From NCBI RefSeq assembly GCF_014385005.1, contig NZ_JACRSZ010000001.1:744001-808000 (forward strand): 64,000 bases of DNA, read 5' to 3'. The position numbers and the translations under genes are program-made. Positions 1 through 9,292 of the stretch are shown piece after piece. How positions within the stretch are numbered: the stretch's first letter is position 1; each line of letters begins with the position of its first letter. The stretch is from Jingyaoa shaoxingensis. GTDB taxonomy: Bacteria > Bacillota > Clostridia > Lachnospirales > Lachnospiraceae. The notes beneath the pieces were generated by a model. That model saw only the letters and a list, made by a program, of their open reading frames with translations. It was not told the DNA's origin and searched no databases.

Positions 1-53
1 ACATTTTCATGCCACGAAGAGGGTATTTCTTTTATCTGGTCAAAAAATCTACG

Positions 54-1205
54 TTACACTTCTGTCCATACAGAAGCATTCTTACTGCTGTCTACTACCG
101 CATGAATAAATTTTACACCTGCCACACCGTCAGAAACTGTCGGATAATCTCCGTTCTTTTCCGGGCAGTGTCCATTTACACATTCCAGAACATCTTTCAT
201 AAATCCATGATAGATGTTGGCAAATGCAAAAGTCAGTCCTTCCGGATGACCGGACGGGATATGGTTTCTTTCTGCCGCCATTCCTGTTATGTATCCGGTT
301 CCTCTGTGATAGATCTGATCCGGCTGTCCTTTTTTCGTTACTTTCAGATAATCCGGTTCTTCCTGCACCCATTCAATGGATCCTTCGCTTCCGAAAATCC
401 GTACCACCAGACCATTCAGATGGCCTGCGCACACCTGGGAACAGCTGTATACACCATGAACCCCATTGTCATATTCCACCAGGATATTGGCATTCAGATC
501 CAGATCCATTCCGTAATTATCCAACACTGCCGCTACTTTTTTCGGATGCATGCCCGTGATATAGGCAACCGTATCTTCGATATGGGTTCCGATATCTCCC
601 ACACAGTTGGAAATGCCGGATTTGGCCGGGTCCGTTCTCCAGACAGACATCTTCGTTGTAGTCTGGTTACCGCCGCCGATTTCATCAATCAGCCAGTCCT
701 GCAGATATTCCGCATTTACATTTACAATGTTACCGATTTCACCTGCTGCTACCAGTTCTTTTGCCAGTTTTACCATTGCATATCCGGTATAGGTATAGGT
801 TACTGCAAACATAAGATGCTTCTCTTTTGCAATCTGTTCCAGTTCTTCTCCCTGCTCAATAGTAAAGCAGAGTGGCTTTTCACATGCCACATGAATGCCC
901 GCCTCCAGGAACGTTTTCGCCACTTCATAATGGGTCGCATTCGGGGTCACGATAGATACAAAATCAATTCCGTCTTCTCTTGCGCTTTCTGCCTTTGCCA
1001 TTTCCTCATAGGAACTATATAACCTATCCTGCGCAATTCCATAGAACTCTCCGGTTTCTTTGTTTTTTTCTTCTCTGGAACTGAAGCAGGCTGCCACAAG
1101 ATCTGCTGTTTCCTCCAGTGCAATGGCTCTTCTGTGTACCGCACCGATAAATGCGCCAAGGCCACCGCCAACCATACCATATCTCAGTCTTTTTCTGTCA
1201 CCCAT
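54..1205 (-). CDS. Gfo/Idh/MocA family NAD(P)-dependent oxidoreductase
   Basis: 383-residue cytoplasmic dehydrogenase of the Gfo/Idh/MocA family, whose members oxidise or reduce sugars, inositols and related polyols. The N-terminal Rossmann segment has a glycine-rich stretch (MVGGGLGAFIGAVH, about residues 11-24) and the family's conserved EKP motif (VACEKPLCF, about 106-114). The C-terminal half has the GDIGTHIED motif expected to carry substrate and catalytic residues. The ATG lies behind a GGGGGAAGGAAG ribosome site. A decayed sugar isomerase/epimerase gene lies just upstream in the same direction, and such pairs are common in inositol or rare-sugar catabolism. Substrate unknown. Family call is firm, specificity is not. 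Confidence 0.9.
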   Translation of the reverse strand: MGDRKRLRYGMVGGGLGAFIGAVHRRAIALEETADLVAACFSSREEKNKETGEFYGIAQDRLYSSYEEMAKAESAREDGIDFVSIVTPNATHYEVAKTFLEAGIHVACEKPLCFTIEQGEELEQIAKEKHLMFAVTYTYTGYAMVKLAKELVAAGEIGNIVNVNAEYLQDWLIDEIGGGNQTTTKMSVWRTDPAKSGISNCVGDIGTHIEDTVAYITGMHPKKVAAVLDNYGMDLDLNANILVEYDNGVHGVYSCSQVCAGHLNGLVVRIFGSEGSIEWVQEEPDYLKVTKKGQPDQIYHRGTGYITGMAAERNHIPSGHPEGLTFAFANIYHGFMKDVLECVNGHCPEKNGDYPTVSDGVAGVKFIHAVVDSSKNASVWTEV

Positions 1206-1222
1206 TGTTCTTCCTTCCCCCT

Positions 1223-1441
1223 TTAGTTTGCGATTGCATCGTCAAATTTGAAATCAGATGCACGGAAATCAATATGAGAACCAAGAAGATCGCTTCTTCC
1301 ATCTAATGTAACCGCAGCATCCTTCATATGTACATGATACACCTTATCTGCAAAATCCTAAAGAAAAATATGCGGTGTAATGCCCTGCCAGATCAGGTGG
1401 CTTGGATCAAAGTTCAGACCAAATTCCGGTGCAATCTGCAT
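1223..1441 (-). pseudogene. Remnant of sugar phosphate isomerase/epimerase (TIM barrel)
   Basis: The minus strand reads as the C-terminal part of an AP-endonuclease-2-type sugar isomerase/epimerase: GLNFDPSHLIWQGI, then an in-frame TAG, then DKVYHVHMKDA, both family hallmarks. The N-terminal two thirds are missing, an in-frame stop interrupts the rest, and the tail is shortened, so this is a dead gene. It sits 17 bp upstream of the Gfo/Idh gene in the same orientation, so both were probably one operon. Confidence 0.75.
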
Positions 1442-1456
1442 TTCACTTTATTTTTC

Positions 1457-1485
1457 TTGCTAATTCTATATTTTTTCGTTATGAT
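1457..1485 (+). promoter_or_regulatory. Sigma-A promoter for ABC-F gene
   Basis: TTGCTA (1457-1462), a 17-bp AT-rich spacer, and TATGAT (1480-1485) lie about 60 bp upstream of the ABC-F start codon. Confidence 0.6.
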
Positions 1486-1544
1486 AATTCGTGAGTGTGC
1501 TGTAAACACGTTGTTTTTTGAAATAATCTGTATAAGGAGTTTTT

Positions 1545-3095
1545 ATGATTTTAGAGGTAAAGAATTTAAGCCACGGTTTTGGTGACCGTGCTATTTTTGA
1601 GAATGTATCTTTCCGTCTGTTAAAGGGTGAGCACATTGGTCTGATCGGTGCCAATGGAGAAGGAAAGTCTACGTTTATGAATATTATTACCGGACATCTG
1701 ATGCCGGATGAAGGAACGGTGGAATGGGCAAAGAATGTCCGTGTCGGCTATCTGGATCAGCATGCGGTTCTGGAAAAAGGTATGACCATCCGCGATGTGT
1801 TAAAGTCTGCTTTTTCTTATCTGTTTGATATGGAAGCGGATATGAACCGAATGTTCGAACAGATGGGTGAAGCTTCTCCGGAAGAGATGGAAAAGCTGCT
1901 GGAAGAGACCGGAACCATTCAGGAGCTGCTGGAGCATCATGATTTCTATATGATTGATGCCAAAGTGGAAGAAATCGGCCGTGCCCTTGGTCTTGTGGAT
2001 ATCGGTCTTGACCGGGATGTTACGGATCTGTCCGGTGGGCAGCGTACCAAAGTACTGATGGGAAAACTGCTTCTGGAAAAACCGGATATCCTGCTTCTGG
2101 ACGAGCCAACCAACTATCTGGACGAACAGCATATTGAATGGTTGAAGCGTTATCTGAATGATTATGAGAATGCATTTATTCTGATCTCCCATGACATTCC
2201 ATTCCTGAACAGCGTCATTAATCTGATCTATCATATGGAAAATAAGTCTCTGGATCGTTATCCTGGAGATTATGACAAGTTCCAGGAAGTCTATGCCATG
2301 AAAAAAGCTCAGCTAGAAGCTGCCTACAATCGCCAGCAGCAAGAGATCCGGGATCTCAAGGACTTCGTCGCCCGCAACAAGGCCAGCGTTGCCACCCGGA
2401 ATATGGCCATGTCTCGTCAGAAGAAGCTGGATAAAATGGATGTCATCGAACTGGCAAAAGAAAAACCGAAGCCAGAATTCCATTTTCAGGCTGCCAGAGC
2501 TTCTGGAAAAATAATCTTTGAGACAAAAGATCTGGTCATTGGTTACGATGATCCTCTGACCAGACCACTGAATATCTCTATGGAGCGAGGGGAGCGCATT
2601 GCCCTGGTGGGGGCCAACGGTATCGGTAAAACTACTCTGTTAAAGAGCATTCTTGGATTGATCAAACCATTCTCCGGATCCGTTACTCTGGGAGATTACC
2701 AGTATATCGGATACTTTGAGCAGGAAACTCCGGCAGGCAATACCACTACCTGTATTGAAGAGATCTGGCAGGAATTCCCGGCTTTCAATCAGTTCGAAGT
2801 GCGCTCCGCCCTTGCCAAATGCGGACTGACCACCGAACACATCGAAAGCCAGGTACGTGTCCTCTCCGGCGGCGAACAGGCAAAGGTGCGTCTGTGCAAG
2901 ATTCTGAATCAGCCAACCAATATCCTGCTTCTGGACGAACCGACTAACCATCTGGACGTAGATGCCAAAGATGAACTGAAACGTGCCCTGAAAGAATATA
3001 AAGGAAGTATTCTCCTCATCTGCCACGAACCGGAATTCTATCAGGATGTAGTGACAAAAGTCTGGAACTGCCAGGAATGGAGTACAAAACTGTAA
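1545..3095 (+). CDS. ABC-F family ATPase (YkpA/YbiT-like)
   Basis: 516-residue soluble protein with two ABC ATPase domains and no membrane segment, the architecture of ABC-F ribosome-associated factors that act on stalled translation or, in some branches, protect from antibiotics. Walker A motifs GANGEGKST (about 36-44) and GANGIGKTT, signature LSGGQ and LSGGE, and Walker B LLLDEPTN in both halves are all visible. The interdomain linker is charged and helical. AAGGAG lies five bases before the ATG. Monocistronic: a promoter lies upstream and a hairpin downstream. I see no feature that marks it as an antibiotic-protection branch. Confidence 0.93.
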   Translation: MILEVKNLSHGFGDRAIFENVSFRLLKGEHIGLIGANGEGKSTFMNIITGHLMPDEGTVEWAKNVRVGYLDQHAVLEKGMTIRDVLKSAFSYLFDMEADMNRMFEQMGEASPEEMEKLLEETGTIQELLEHHDFYMIDAKVEEIGRALGLVDIGLDRDVTDLSGGQRTKVLMGKLLLEKPDILLLDEPTNYLDEQHIEWLKRYLNDYENAFILISHDIPFLNSVINLIYHMENKSLDRYPGDYDKFQEVYAMKKAQLEAAYNRQQQEIRDLKDFVARNKASVATRNMAMSRQKKLDKMDVIELAKEKPKPEFHFQAARASGKIIFETKDLVIGYDDPLTRPLNISMERGERIALVGANGIGKTTLLKSILGLIKPFSGSVTLGDYQYIGYFEQETPAGNTTTCIEEIWQEFPAFNQFEVRSALAKCGLTTEHIESQVRVLSGGEQAKVRLCKILNQPTNILLLDEPTNHLDVDAKDELKRALKEYKGSILLICHEPEFYQDVVTKVWNCQEWSTKL

Positions 3096-3122
3096 GATTC
3101 ACTCAGATTTTTAACATAATAA

Positions 3123-3168
3123 CTGGCTGACACCCAATCATCTGTTTTTCTTGATTGGCGCCAGCCAG
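3123..3168. terminator. Hairpin between convergent genes
   Basis: CTGGCTG...CCAATCA pairs with TGATTGG...CAGCCAG around a short loop, directly after the ABC-F stop and before the end of the convergent Rpn gene. The T-tract is weak on both strands, so strength is uncertain. Confidence 0.6.
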
Positions 3169-3187
3169 CTTTCTACTTGCAGATCAA

Positions 3188-4225
3188 TTAGCTCATTCCA
3201 TATTCCTTCAGTAATAACTGACAGTATTCTTTATTCAAAAGCACTTTTTCAATCTCATCATCTCGTCCTTTTTTTCTTAATTCAACAATTAGCATATACA
3301 CTTTCTTCTTTTCTTCTTCAAATTTAGATTCTGAACGCTTTCTTTCCGCTTCTACTGCGTCATCTATCATTCCCTGAATTCCTTCGCACATCCTTTTTCG
3401 TTCTTCCTCTACCGCATCATCTATCATCCCCTGAATTCCTTCACACACGTTAATCTTCTCCTCGTTTTCCTCATTTTTTAATTCTATCTTTGCCGCTGCT
3501 TCTATTACACGGGCGGCGCTGCGTTCCATATTTCGGTATGCCGGATCTGTATCTATGATTTCCTGTAATTTTTCCCTGTCCTTCATATACTTACAAAAAA
3601 GCATTACTTCCCGAAAATCTGTCTGAAAACGTTCTATTTCTTCATCACTCATCTCCTGCGGCACCAGTAAATTGATTTTATAATCAGGCATGAATGGCAG
3701 TAATTTTTCATTCTGCATCATGTACATCTGCTGTAAGGTTCTCGGTCCATCCCATTCATCCGTTCCAAAATAAATCACAAGTGTAATAACAGGAATTAAC
3801 CGGTCTTCTTTATAAAATCCAGACATGAATTCTCCGGATGTAATCTTTTCTTTTACCTTCCTCCTTTCCCCCCTGTGATCCCTGGCTGTTTTTTCTACCT
3901 GTGATGCATATTGAAATGCATCATAAACCATGCATTTTACAGGCATGGCATAATGAATCTCGCTTTGATTTTCCATTCCTAAAATAAGATATACTGCAGA
4001 CATATCTTTTTTCGCAGATAAAATCTTCATCTTATCTCTGAATTTTTGCGATGGTACATTGTTTCCATCTTCGTTATATGGTATTGTGACCTCAGCAGTA
4101 TCCACTGACATGAGCATTTCCGGTCTGATTCGCTGTTCTCCTTCATAAAGGAAAAAATTGAATACATCTGCAAATACATTGTTATCCTCCACATAATCTT
4201 TCGTACAAATGTCTAATCTTCCCAT
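3188..4225 (-). CDS. Rpn family recombination-promoting nuclease / putative transposase
   Basis: 345-residue protein of the Rpn (YhgA-like, PD-(D/E)XK) family, DNA endonucleases linked to RecA-independent recombination and, in some cases, phage defence. The opening (DYVEDNNVFADVFNFFLYEG), the PVITLVIYFG segment and the LLVPQEM region are typical. I chose the ATG of MGRLDICTKD because AAGGG lies about ten bases upstream; the ATG nine codons earlier has no ribosome site. The C-terminal third is charged, coiled-coil-like, and contains two copies of a 19-residue unit with core CEGIQGMIDDAVE. A GTG at 3446-3448 with AGGAG nine bases upstream could start an internal 86-residue C-terminal product. 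Family call firm; activity here untested. Confidence 0.85.
   Translation of the reverse strand: MGRLDICTKDYVEDNNVFADVFNFFLYEGEQRIRPEMLMSVDTAEVTIPYNEDGNNVPSQKFRDKMKILSAKKDMSAVYLILGMENQSEIHYAMPVKCMVYDAFQYASQVEKTARDHRGERRKVKEKITSGEFMSGFYKEDRLIPVITLVIYFGTDEWDGPRTLQQMYMMQNEKLLPFMPDYKINLLVPQEMSDEEIERFQTDFREVMLFCKYMKDREKLQEIIDTDPAYRNMERSAARVIEAAAKIELKNEENEEKINVCEGIQGMIDDAVEEERKRMCEGIQGMIDDAVEAERKRSESKFEEEKKKVYMLIVELRKKGRDDEIEKVLLNKEYCQLLLKEYGMS
3335..3448 (-). repeat. Two tandem 57-bp units inside the Rpn gene
   Basis: Two adjacent 57-bp copies encode the 19-residue unit with core CEGIQGMIDDAVE, differing at only a few codons. The high DNA identity suggests recent duplication and possible copy-number variation that keeps the frame. 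Confidence 0.85.
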
Positions 4226-4536
4226 ATTTACTTTTCCCTTCTGGCATTGCACCGGAATGGAACAGCTTCTGGATCATTTTCTTCTGTATCGCATCCCAGT
4301 CTTCCTGCATTCTTCATTGTTTGAAAGCATAAGATTTCTGAAATGTGATAAGAATTCTGACAGTGTCATGCACTGTGAAATGAAACAATATGCTTTATTC
4401 ATATAATATTCTTTGTTTCCATTTTTGTCAATATGATACGTAACTTTTTATTAATAAATTTATATTATTATTTATGTTTCAAAGGTTCTATGCTATTATT
4501 TTGACGCTCCATATAAGCACTCTCCTCATTCCATAA
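4226..4536. other. Intergenic region upstream of Rpn gene
   Basis: AT-rich stretch with no convincing gene. It must hold the promoter of the Rpn gene, but I cannot pick one pair of hexamers with confidence. Confidence 0.4.
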
Positions 4537-4582
4537 AAAATGATCCGCAGAAATATCCCTTCATCTCTCCGCGAATCATTTT
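4535..4582 (-). terminator. Intrinsic terminator of the MBL hydrolase gene
   Basis: On the minus strand AATGAT...CGC pairs with GCG...ATCATT, followed by a run of six T. It lies about 45 bp past the hydrolase stop codon. Confidence 0.75.
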
Positions 4583-4624
4583 CTATATCTTATTTAACAT
4601 TCAAGAATGCCTCGACTTTTTTCT

Positions 4625-5545
4625 TTAGCTGACACAATCCTCATCATAACAATAGTCATACAGCAGTCTTTCTCCTGTGCTTCGTACATGGACATGTTCC
4701 AGCCCAGGATAATCAATCTGTCTTTCCTCTCCCATCTCCGGATTAGCCAGTATCTTTTCTGTCAGTTCCAGAACTTCCCGGACATATGCATAGATGAGAT
4801 AATCCTGCTGCCCATACTGCTCCGTGCCAGTTTCCTCGACATCTGACAGAATCTGCTGCGCATGTCCCGGATAGATCCGTACTTCTTTTCCTGTCCGTGC
4901 TTTTTCCCTTTCCAGAAATGTCAGAAGCTTTTCCACTTCCGGCCTATACTCTGTCAGGGAACTGCATTCCGGAAGCTGCATCCACAGGACTCCCGCACCA
5001 ATGGCATCCGAAGTAAGCAGAGTGTTCCACTCCGATACCCAGACCAGAAGTGAACCCGACGTATGTCCCGGCATCTTTATAATCTGTACAGTGATGCCGC
5101 CAAGGCATAAGTTGTAATGCTCTTTTCCTGCAACAACCTGACCTGAAGACGACAACCTGTCGCACATTTCTTCGGTAAGAAATATGATCTGTGATTTTTT
5201 CTCTTCATACTTTTCAGCAAGCAATGGCCAGTCTTTTTCCGGCACGTAAACGTTGCATCCTGCATTCAGGAACTCTTCCATTCCTTTCCCGGCATGATCT
5301 TCGTGTCCGTGGGTTATCAACATTTCCAGCATTTTATCCCTGTTTTCCTGTGTATAGCTCTCCCCATATTCTGCTTTCAGAATCTTCTCCGCTTCTGTAA
5401 ATAACCCGTCTGCCAGCCACAATCCGTCTACCATCAGAGCCTTTTCTTCCCCGCAGATCAGATAGGCATGTACCTGATTGGGTCCTCCGGCTTCCTCGAA
5501 GCGATACAGATGATCACTTAGTTTTTTCGTCAGAATCTCTATCAT
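4625..5545 (-). CDS. MBL-fold metallo-hydrolase
   Basis: 306-residue cytoplasmic metallo-beta-lactamase-fold hydrolase. The metal-binding motif THGHEDHAGK (HxHxDH), PGHTSGSLLVW, the SDAIGAG aspartate and IYPGHAQQI histidine occur in the usual order for a dinuclear zinc or iron site. The N-terminus (residues 1-30) is the strand-rich start common to glyoxalase-II-like and lactonase-like subfamilies. AAGGAG precedes the ATG. It is followed by its own terminator and preceded by a hairpin, so it is probably transcribed alone or by read-through from the GH43 operon. Substrate unknown. Confidence 0.88.
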   Translation of the reverse strand: MIEILTKKLSDHLYRFEEAGGPNQVHAYLICGEEKALMVDGLWLADGLFTEAEKILKAEYGESYTQENRDKMLEMLITHGHEDHAGKGMEEFLNAGCNVYVPEKDWPLLAEKYEEKKSQIIFLTEEMCDRLSSSGQVVAGKEHYNLCLGGITVQIIKMPGHTSGSLLVWVSEWNTLLTSDAIGAGVLWMQLPECSSLTEYRPEVEKLLTFLEREKARTGKEVRIYPGHAQQILSDVEETGTEQYGQQDYLIYAYVREVLELTEKILANPEMGEERQIDYPGLEHVHVRSTGERLLYDYCYDEDCVS

Positions 5546-5578
5546 GTATTCTCCTTTCCGTCAAGGCTTTCAGAATGC

Positions 5579-5603
5579 CCGGCAGATCATAAATGTCTGC
5601 CGG
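5579..5603. terminator. Hairpin at end of xylan-type operon
   Basis: Eight-bp perfect stem CCGGCAGA / TCTGCCGG with a nine-base loop just after the GH43 stop codon. No T-run, so it may only pause transcription or protect the mRNA end. Confidence 0.5.
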
Positions 5604-5610
5604 CTGTTAT

Positions 5611-7176
5611 TCAGACTACTCTGTTGCCATATTCCAACTGAAGCACATCCACATATCTGCTGCTCTCTCTTTTATTCGATGAAGCATATACCCCTGCCAC
5701 ACATCCGGTAAACCCTCCTGCGGATTCTGTGGATAAATGTCTGGCATCTATATAACCGCCTGCTTTTCTCCATCCTGCTTTCGTCTTCACTTCAAAGGAT
5801 ATCTGTAGATGTTTCACCTCCATGCGAAGACATACTGAAATCTTGTCTTTTGGTACTGCACTCTCATTCTTGTCTTCTTCTGTTATTGACTCCAAAGGCA
5901 GTTCCAGTTCTTTTGCGTACTTTTCCTCTCCTGCCTGAAAAGAAAGGATTTTCAGGCAAAGCTGATCTTTCTTTAAATGTGCCTCCAGCCGGATCTGATT
6001 CTCTTCATTCTGCAGATAAGCCAGCCCTGCGCATTCATAAGGTTCCAGATCGATCGGGATCTCCATCACCGTCTCCACATAAAAACGGTCATGCTGTTGG
6101 CGCAGTGCCACAAATGCTGTTTCCTTTCGTTCTGATAAGGTTCCCGGAACCAGACACATGCGCATGCATCCATCCAGCATCTGAATTTTTCCAGGACCTC
6201 TCAGTCTGAGCAATTCCGGATGAAAATAATCCCGCTGAAAACGATACTGTTTTTTCACAGACATATCTGTCTCCGACAACTCCAGATGACCGACCCCCGG
6301 ATTCACAACTGGCCATCCGTCTTCCCATTCCACCTTTGCAAGGAATGTTTCCCGGCCTTTTAATGTATATCCATCTTCCGGCCGGCATGCCAGCAGCACC
6401 ATATACCAGTCTCCACGTTCATCTTCCACCAGATCCCCGTGTCCCACACAGGTAACCGGATACTTTTTACCTAAATGGCGGTGCGTAAAGATCGGATTGT
6501 CCGGGCATCCCTCATAAGGTCCTTCGATCATCCTGCTTCTTGCCACTGCAATACAGTGGTGCTGCTCCGTTCCACTCTCTGCATACAGTAGATAATACCA
6601 TCCATCTTTTTTATAAATGTGCGGACCTTCCGGCCAGACAGAATGTTCCATAAACCCATACCAGATCGGGACAGATTCTCCTTCCAGACATTTTTGTTCC
6701 AGATTCAGCTTCTGAATCCAAATCTCATTATCTCCAAAATAAGCTCCGCCTCCGGTTCGCTCTCTGGTTCCGATATAATAACAGGTTCCGTCTTCCTCAA
6801 AAAACAGGCTGGGATCAATACCGTCCGCATCCAGCACATAAGGATCTGACCATGGTCCTTCCGGACATTCTGCCGTCACCAGAAAGTTGCCTCCACCGCC
6901 CACATTGGTGGTTACAAGATAAAACACACCTTCATGATATCGTATGGTCGGTGCATAAATTCCCTGAGAATGCGCACATTCTCCCAGTTGCAGCTGGGAT
7001 GGACGCTCCAGCACATTGCCGATCTGTTCCCAGTTCTGCAGATCCCTGCTGCACCAGATGGGAATTCCCGGATAAAAGGCAAAAGTGGAATTCACCATAT
7101 AATACCGGTCTTCCACTTTGCAGATGGAAGGGTCCGGATAGAACCCTTCCAATATTGGATTTTTATGAATAATCAT
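5611..7176 (-). CDS. GH43 beta-xylosidase / alpha-L-arabinofuranosidase
   Basis: 521-residue cytoplasmic glycosidase (no signal peptide). The five-bladed propeller domain (about 1-310) has the three GH43 acids: Asp15 in GFYPDPS (general base), Asp121 in DGIDPSLFF (pKa modulator) and Glu183 in SVWPEGPHI (general acid). A C-terminal beta-sandwich (about 330-520) is typical of the subfamilies that remove xylose or arabinose from short oligosaccharides. The start is the ATG that overlaps the GH3 stop codon (ATGA); a longer upstream open frame is a shadow of the GH3 gene. Last gene of an operon with GH3 and a sugar importer, consistent with hydrolysis of imported xylo- or arabino-oligosaccharides. 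Exact specificity cannot be read from sequence. Confidence 0.9.
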   Translation of the reverse strand: MIIHKNPILEGFYPDPSICKVEDRYYMVNSTFAFYPGIPIWCSRDLQNWEQIGNVLERPSQLQLGECAHSQGIYAPTIRYHEGVFYLVTTNVGGGGNFLVTAECPEGPWSDPYVLDADGIDPSLFFEEDGTCYYIGTRERTGGGAYFGDNEIWIQKLNLEQKCLEGESVPIWYGFMEHSVWPEGPHIYKKDGWYYLLYAESGTEQHHCIAVARSRMIEGPYEGCPDNPIFTHRHLGKKYPVTCVGHGDLVEDERGDWYMVLLACRPEDGYTLKGRETFLAKVEWEDGWPVVNPGVGHLELSETDMSVKKQYRFQRDYFHPELLRLRGPGKIQMLDGCMRMCLVPGTLSERKETAFVALRQQHDRFYVETVMEIPIDLEPYECAGLAYLQNEENQIRLEAHLKKDQLCLKILSFQAGEEKYAKELELPLESITEEDKNESAVPKDKISVCLRMEVKHLQISFEVKTKAGWRKAGGYIDARHLSTESAGGFTGCVAGVYASSNKRESSRYVDVLQLEYGNRVV

Positions 7177-9281
7177 CTTACATACTCCATTCGAACCGGA
7201 CGCTTTCCAGTCAGTTCCACACTTTTCTCGTCTGGCTGGCTGCATCCTGCATACAGTGCAAATCCTCCCTTTGCTGCTTTTCGTTCGCCGCTTTCTGTTA
7301 CAATGGTAAATGCCCGCTTTTTCACCGGAACAGTAACCTCTTTTTCCTCGCCGCCATCCAGATGAACCCGTACAAATCCGCAAAGCTGTGGATGCGGAAT
7401 CGTATTCTCAGATTCCAGATACTGTGCATAGATCTGCAGTACCTCATCGGTTGCCATTTTTCCACGATTTTCCAGAACCACCCGCACGGTCAGTTCCGTA
7501 TCATCTGCAGCATCTTCTTCCTGCTGAATCTGTGCATCTGCTACCCGAACATCACCGTATGTCAGTCCGAACCCAAACGGATACTGGGCTTTTTCCTTCA
7601 TATAGCGGTAGGTTCTGCCCTCCATATGATAATCCGTGAATTCCGGCAGTTCTTCCAATGTCTCATAGAAAGTAACCGGCAGCTTGCCTGACGGAGACAC
7701 ATCACCAAACAGCACTCTGGCGGCTGCCGCTCCGCCCTGAGAACCCGGATACCACAGATCCAGTATGGCATCAAAATGTTCTCTTGCAAAACTTAAGTCG
7801 ATATCACTGCCTGCCATCAGGCACAAAATCACTGGTTTTCCGCACTCTGCCACAGCTTTCATCAAATCGCGCTGTACCTCCGGAAGCTGAAGTGTCTCCT
7901 TATCACCGGAAGCATAGCTGTTACCGGTATCTCCTTCTTCTCCTTCCAGAGTCTCATCCAGACCCAGACAGAGAATCACCACATCACTGTGTTTTGCCAC
8001 TTCTTTTGCTTCTGCCAGACGATCCAGCGTCAATGCCAGATGCTCTGTGCGGTCACGGAACAGATCACAGCCCACACTGGTCAGGACACGTACATCCTTA
8101 CCCACATAATCCTGAATACCTTCCTGAATCGTGATATATCTGGAAGCTGTTCCATGATAATTTCCCGCCAGTGCTGCACGGCTGTCTGCATTTGGTCCAA
8201 TGATACCAATAGTCTTCAGTTTTTCCTTCTGCAATGGCAGGATACCATTATTTTTTAACAAAACAAAACTCTCTTCTGCCGCTTTCTGTGACAGGGCCAG
8301 ATGCTCCTCTGATTCAATCTCATAATAAGGAATCTGGTCGTATTCCGATCTGTCGAACAGTCCCAGCAAATATCTGGTGGTATACAGGCGAACTGCCGAC
8401 TCTGTAATGGTCTCTTCTGTCACCATGCCCTCTTTTACAGCTTTCAGAATATGAAGATACGTATTACCACAGTTCAGATCGCATCCTCGGTTAATTGCCA
8501 GAGCTGCGGATTCCTGTGGAGTATTTGTCACCATGTGACTTTCATGAAAGTCCTTAATGGCCCAGCAGTCGGATACAAAATGTCCCTGAAATCCCCAGTC
8601 ACCTCTCAGTTTTTTCTGCAAAGCACGATGTGCACAGCACGGATCTCCATTGGTGCGATTATATGCACCCATGACTGCTTCTACGCCTGCTTCTTTTACC
8701 AGTGCTTCAAAAGCCGGAAGGTAAGTCTCCTCCATATCCTTTTCCGTTGCTATCGCATCAAATTCATGCCGAACAGCTTCCGGACCGGAATGTACCGCGA
8801 AATGCTTGGCACATGCCGCTGCCTTCATGGTCTCCCCATCTCCCTGCAGAGCTTTTACAAAAGCCACCCCAAGGCGACCGGTAAGGTACGGATCTTCCCC
8901 GTAAGTCTCATGTCCACGTCCCCACCTCGGGTCCCGGAAGATATTCACATTCGGAGACCAGAATGTGAGTCCTTTGTAGATATCCCGGTCATTTTCTGCA
9001 GAATAAGCATTGTATTTGGCTCTTCCTTCCACCGCAACGGTATCCGCCATCTGTCCTACAAGTTCTGTATCAAAGGTGGCTCCCATTCCGATTGCCTGCG
9101 GAAACATAGTTGCCTGACCTGCCCTTGCCACACCATGCAATCCTTCGTTCCACCAGTTATAAGCCGGAATTCCAAGACGCGGAATTGCCGGTGCATCATA
9201 TCGCAGCTGGCTGGCTTTTTCTTCAAGCGTCATCTGCGCTACCAGTCGTTCTGCTTTTTTTCTCGCTTCTTCTCTGTTCAT
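7173..9281 (-). CDS. GH3 beta-glycosidase (beta-xylosidase/beta-glucosidase type)
   Basis: 702-residue GH3 enzyme without signal peptide. It has the N-terminal TIM-barrel domain, KHF (about 159-161), the nucleophile Asp238 in VSDCWAI, then the alpha/beta sandwich domain with LLKNNGILPL and the fibronectin-type-III-like C-terminus (from about 590, with YPFGFGLTYG before it). The NWWNEGLHGV opening and the SDCWAI form resemble GH3 enzymes annotated as xylan 1,4-beta-xylosidases. It lies 11 bp after the MalG-type permease gene and overlaps GH43 by 4 bp, so the two enzymes are translationally coupled. Likely trims imported hemicellulose oligosaccharides in the cytoplasm. Confidence 0.92.
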   Translation of the reverse strand: MNREEARKKAERLVAQMTLEEKASQLRYDAPAIPRLGIPAYNWWNEGLHGVARAGQATMFPQAIGMGATFDTELVGQMADTVAVEGRAKYNAYSAENDRDIYKGLTFWSPNVNIFRDPRWGRGHETYGEDPYLTGRLGVAFVKALQGDGETMKAAACAKHFAVHSGPEAVRHEFDAIATEKDMEETYLPAFEALVKEAGVEAVMGAYNRTNGDPCCAHRALQKKLRGDWGFQGHFVSDCWAIKDFHESHMVTNTPQESAALAINRGCDLNCGNTYLHILKAVKEGMVTEETITESAVRLYTTRYLLGLFDRSEYDQIPYYEIESEEHLALSQKAAEESFVLLKNNGILPLQKEKLKTIGIIGPNADSRAALAGNYHGTASRYITIQEGIQDYVGKDVRVLTSVGCDLFRDRTEHLALTLDRLAEAKEVAKHSDVVILCLGLDETLEGEEGDTGNSYASGDKETLQLPEVQRDLMKAVAECGKPVILCLMAGSDIDLSFAREHFDAILDLWYPGSQGGAAAARVLFGDVSPSGKLPVTFYETLEELPEFTDYHMEGRTYRYMKEKAQYPFGFGLTYGDVRVADAQIQQEEDAADDTELTVRVVLENRGKMATDEVLQIYAQYLESENTIPHPQLCGFVRVHLDGGEEKEVTVPVKKRAFTIVTESGERKAAKGGFALYAGCSQPDEKSVELTGKRPVRMEYVR

Positions 9282-9292
9282 GTACTTCTCCT

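Noticed and set aside
9..1022. Long plus-strand open frame opposite the Gfo/Idh gene
   Set aside because: Antisense shadow: no ribosome site, composition of a reverse frame, and the minus-strand gene has full family motifs.
3335..3448. CRISPR or transposon ends in the Rpn gene
   Set aside because: Only two in-frame coding repeats inside a charged helical region; no spacers or target duplications.
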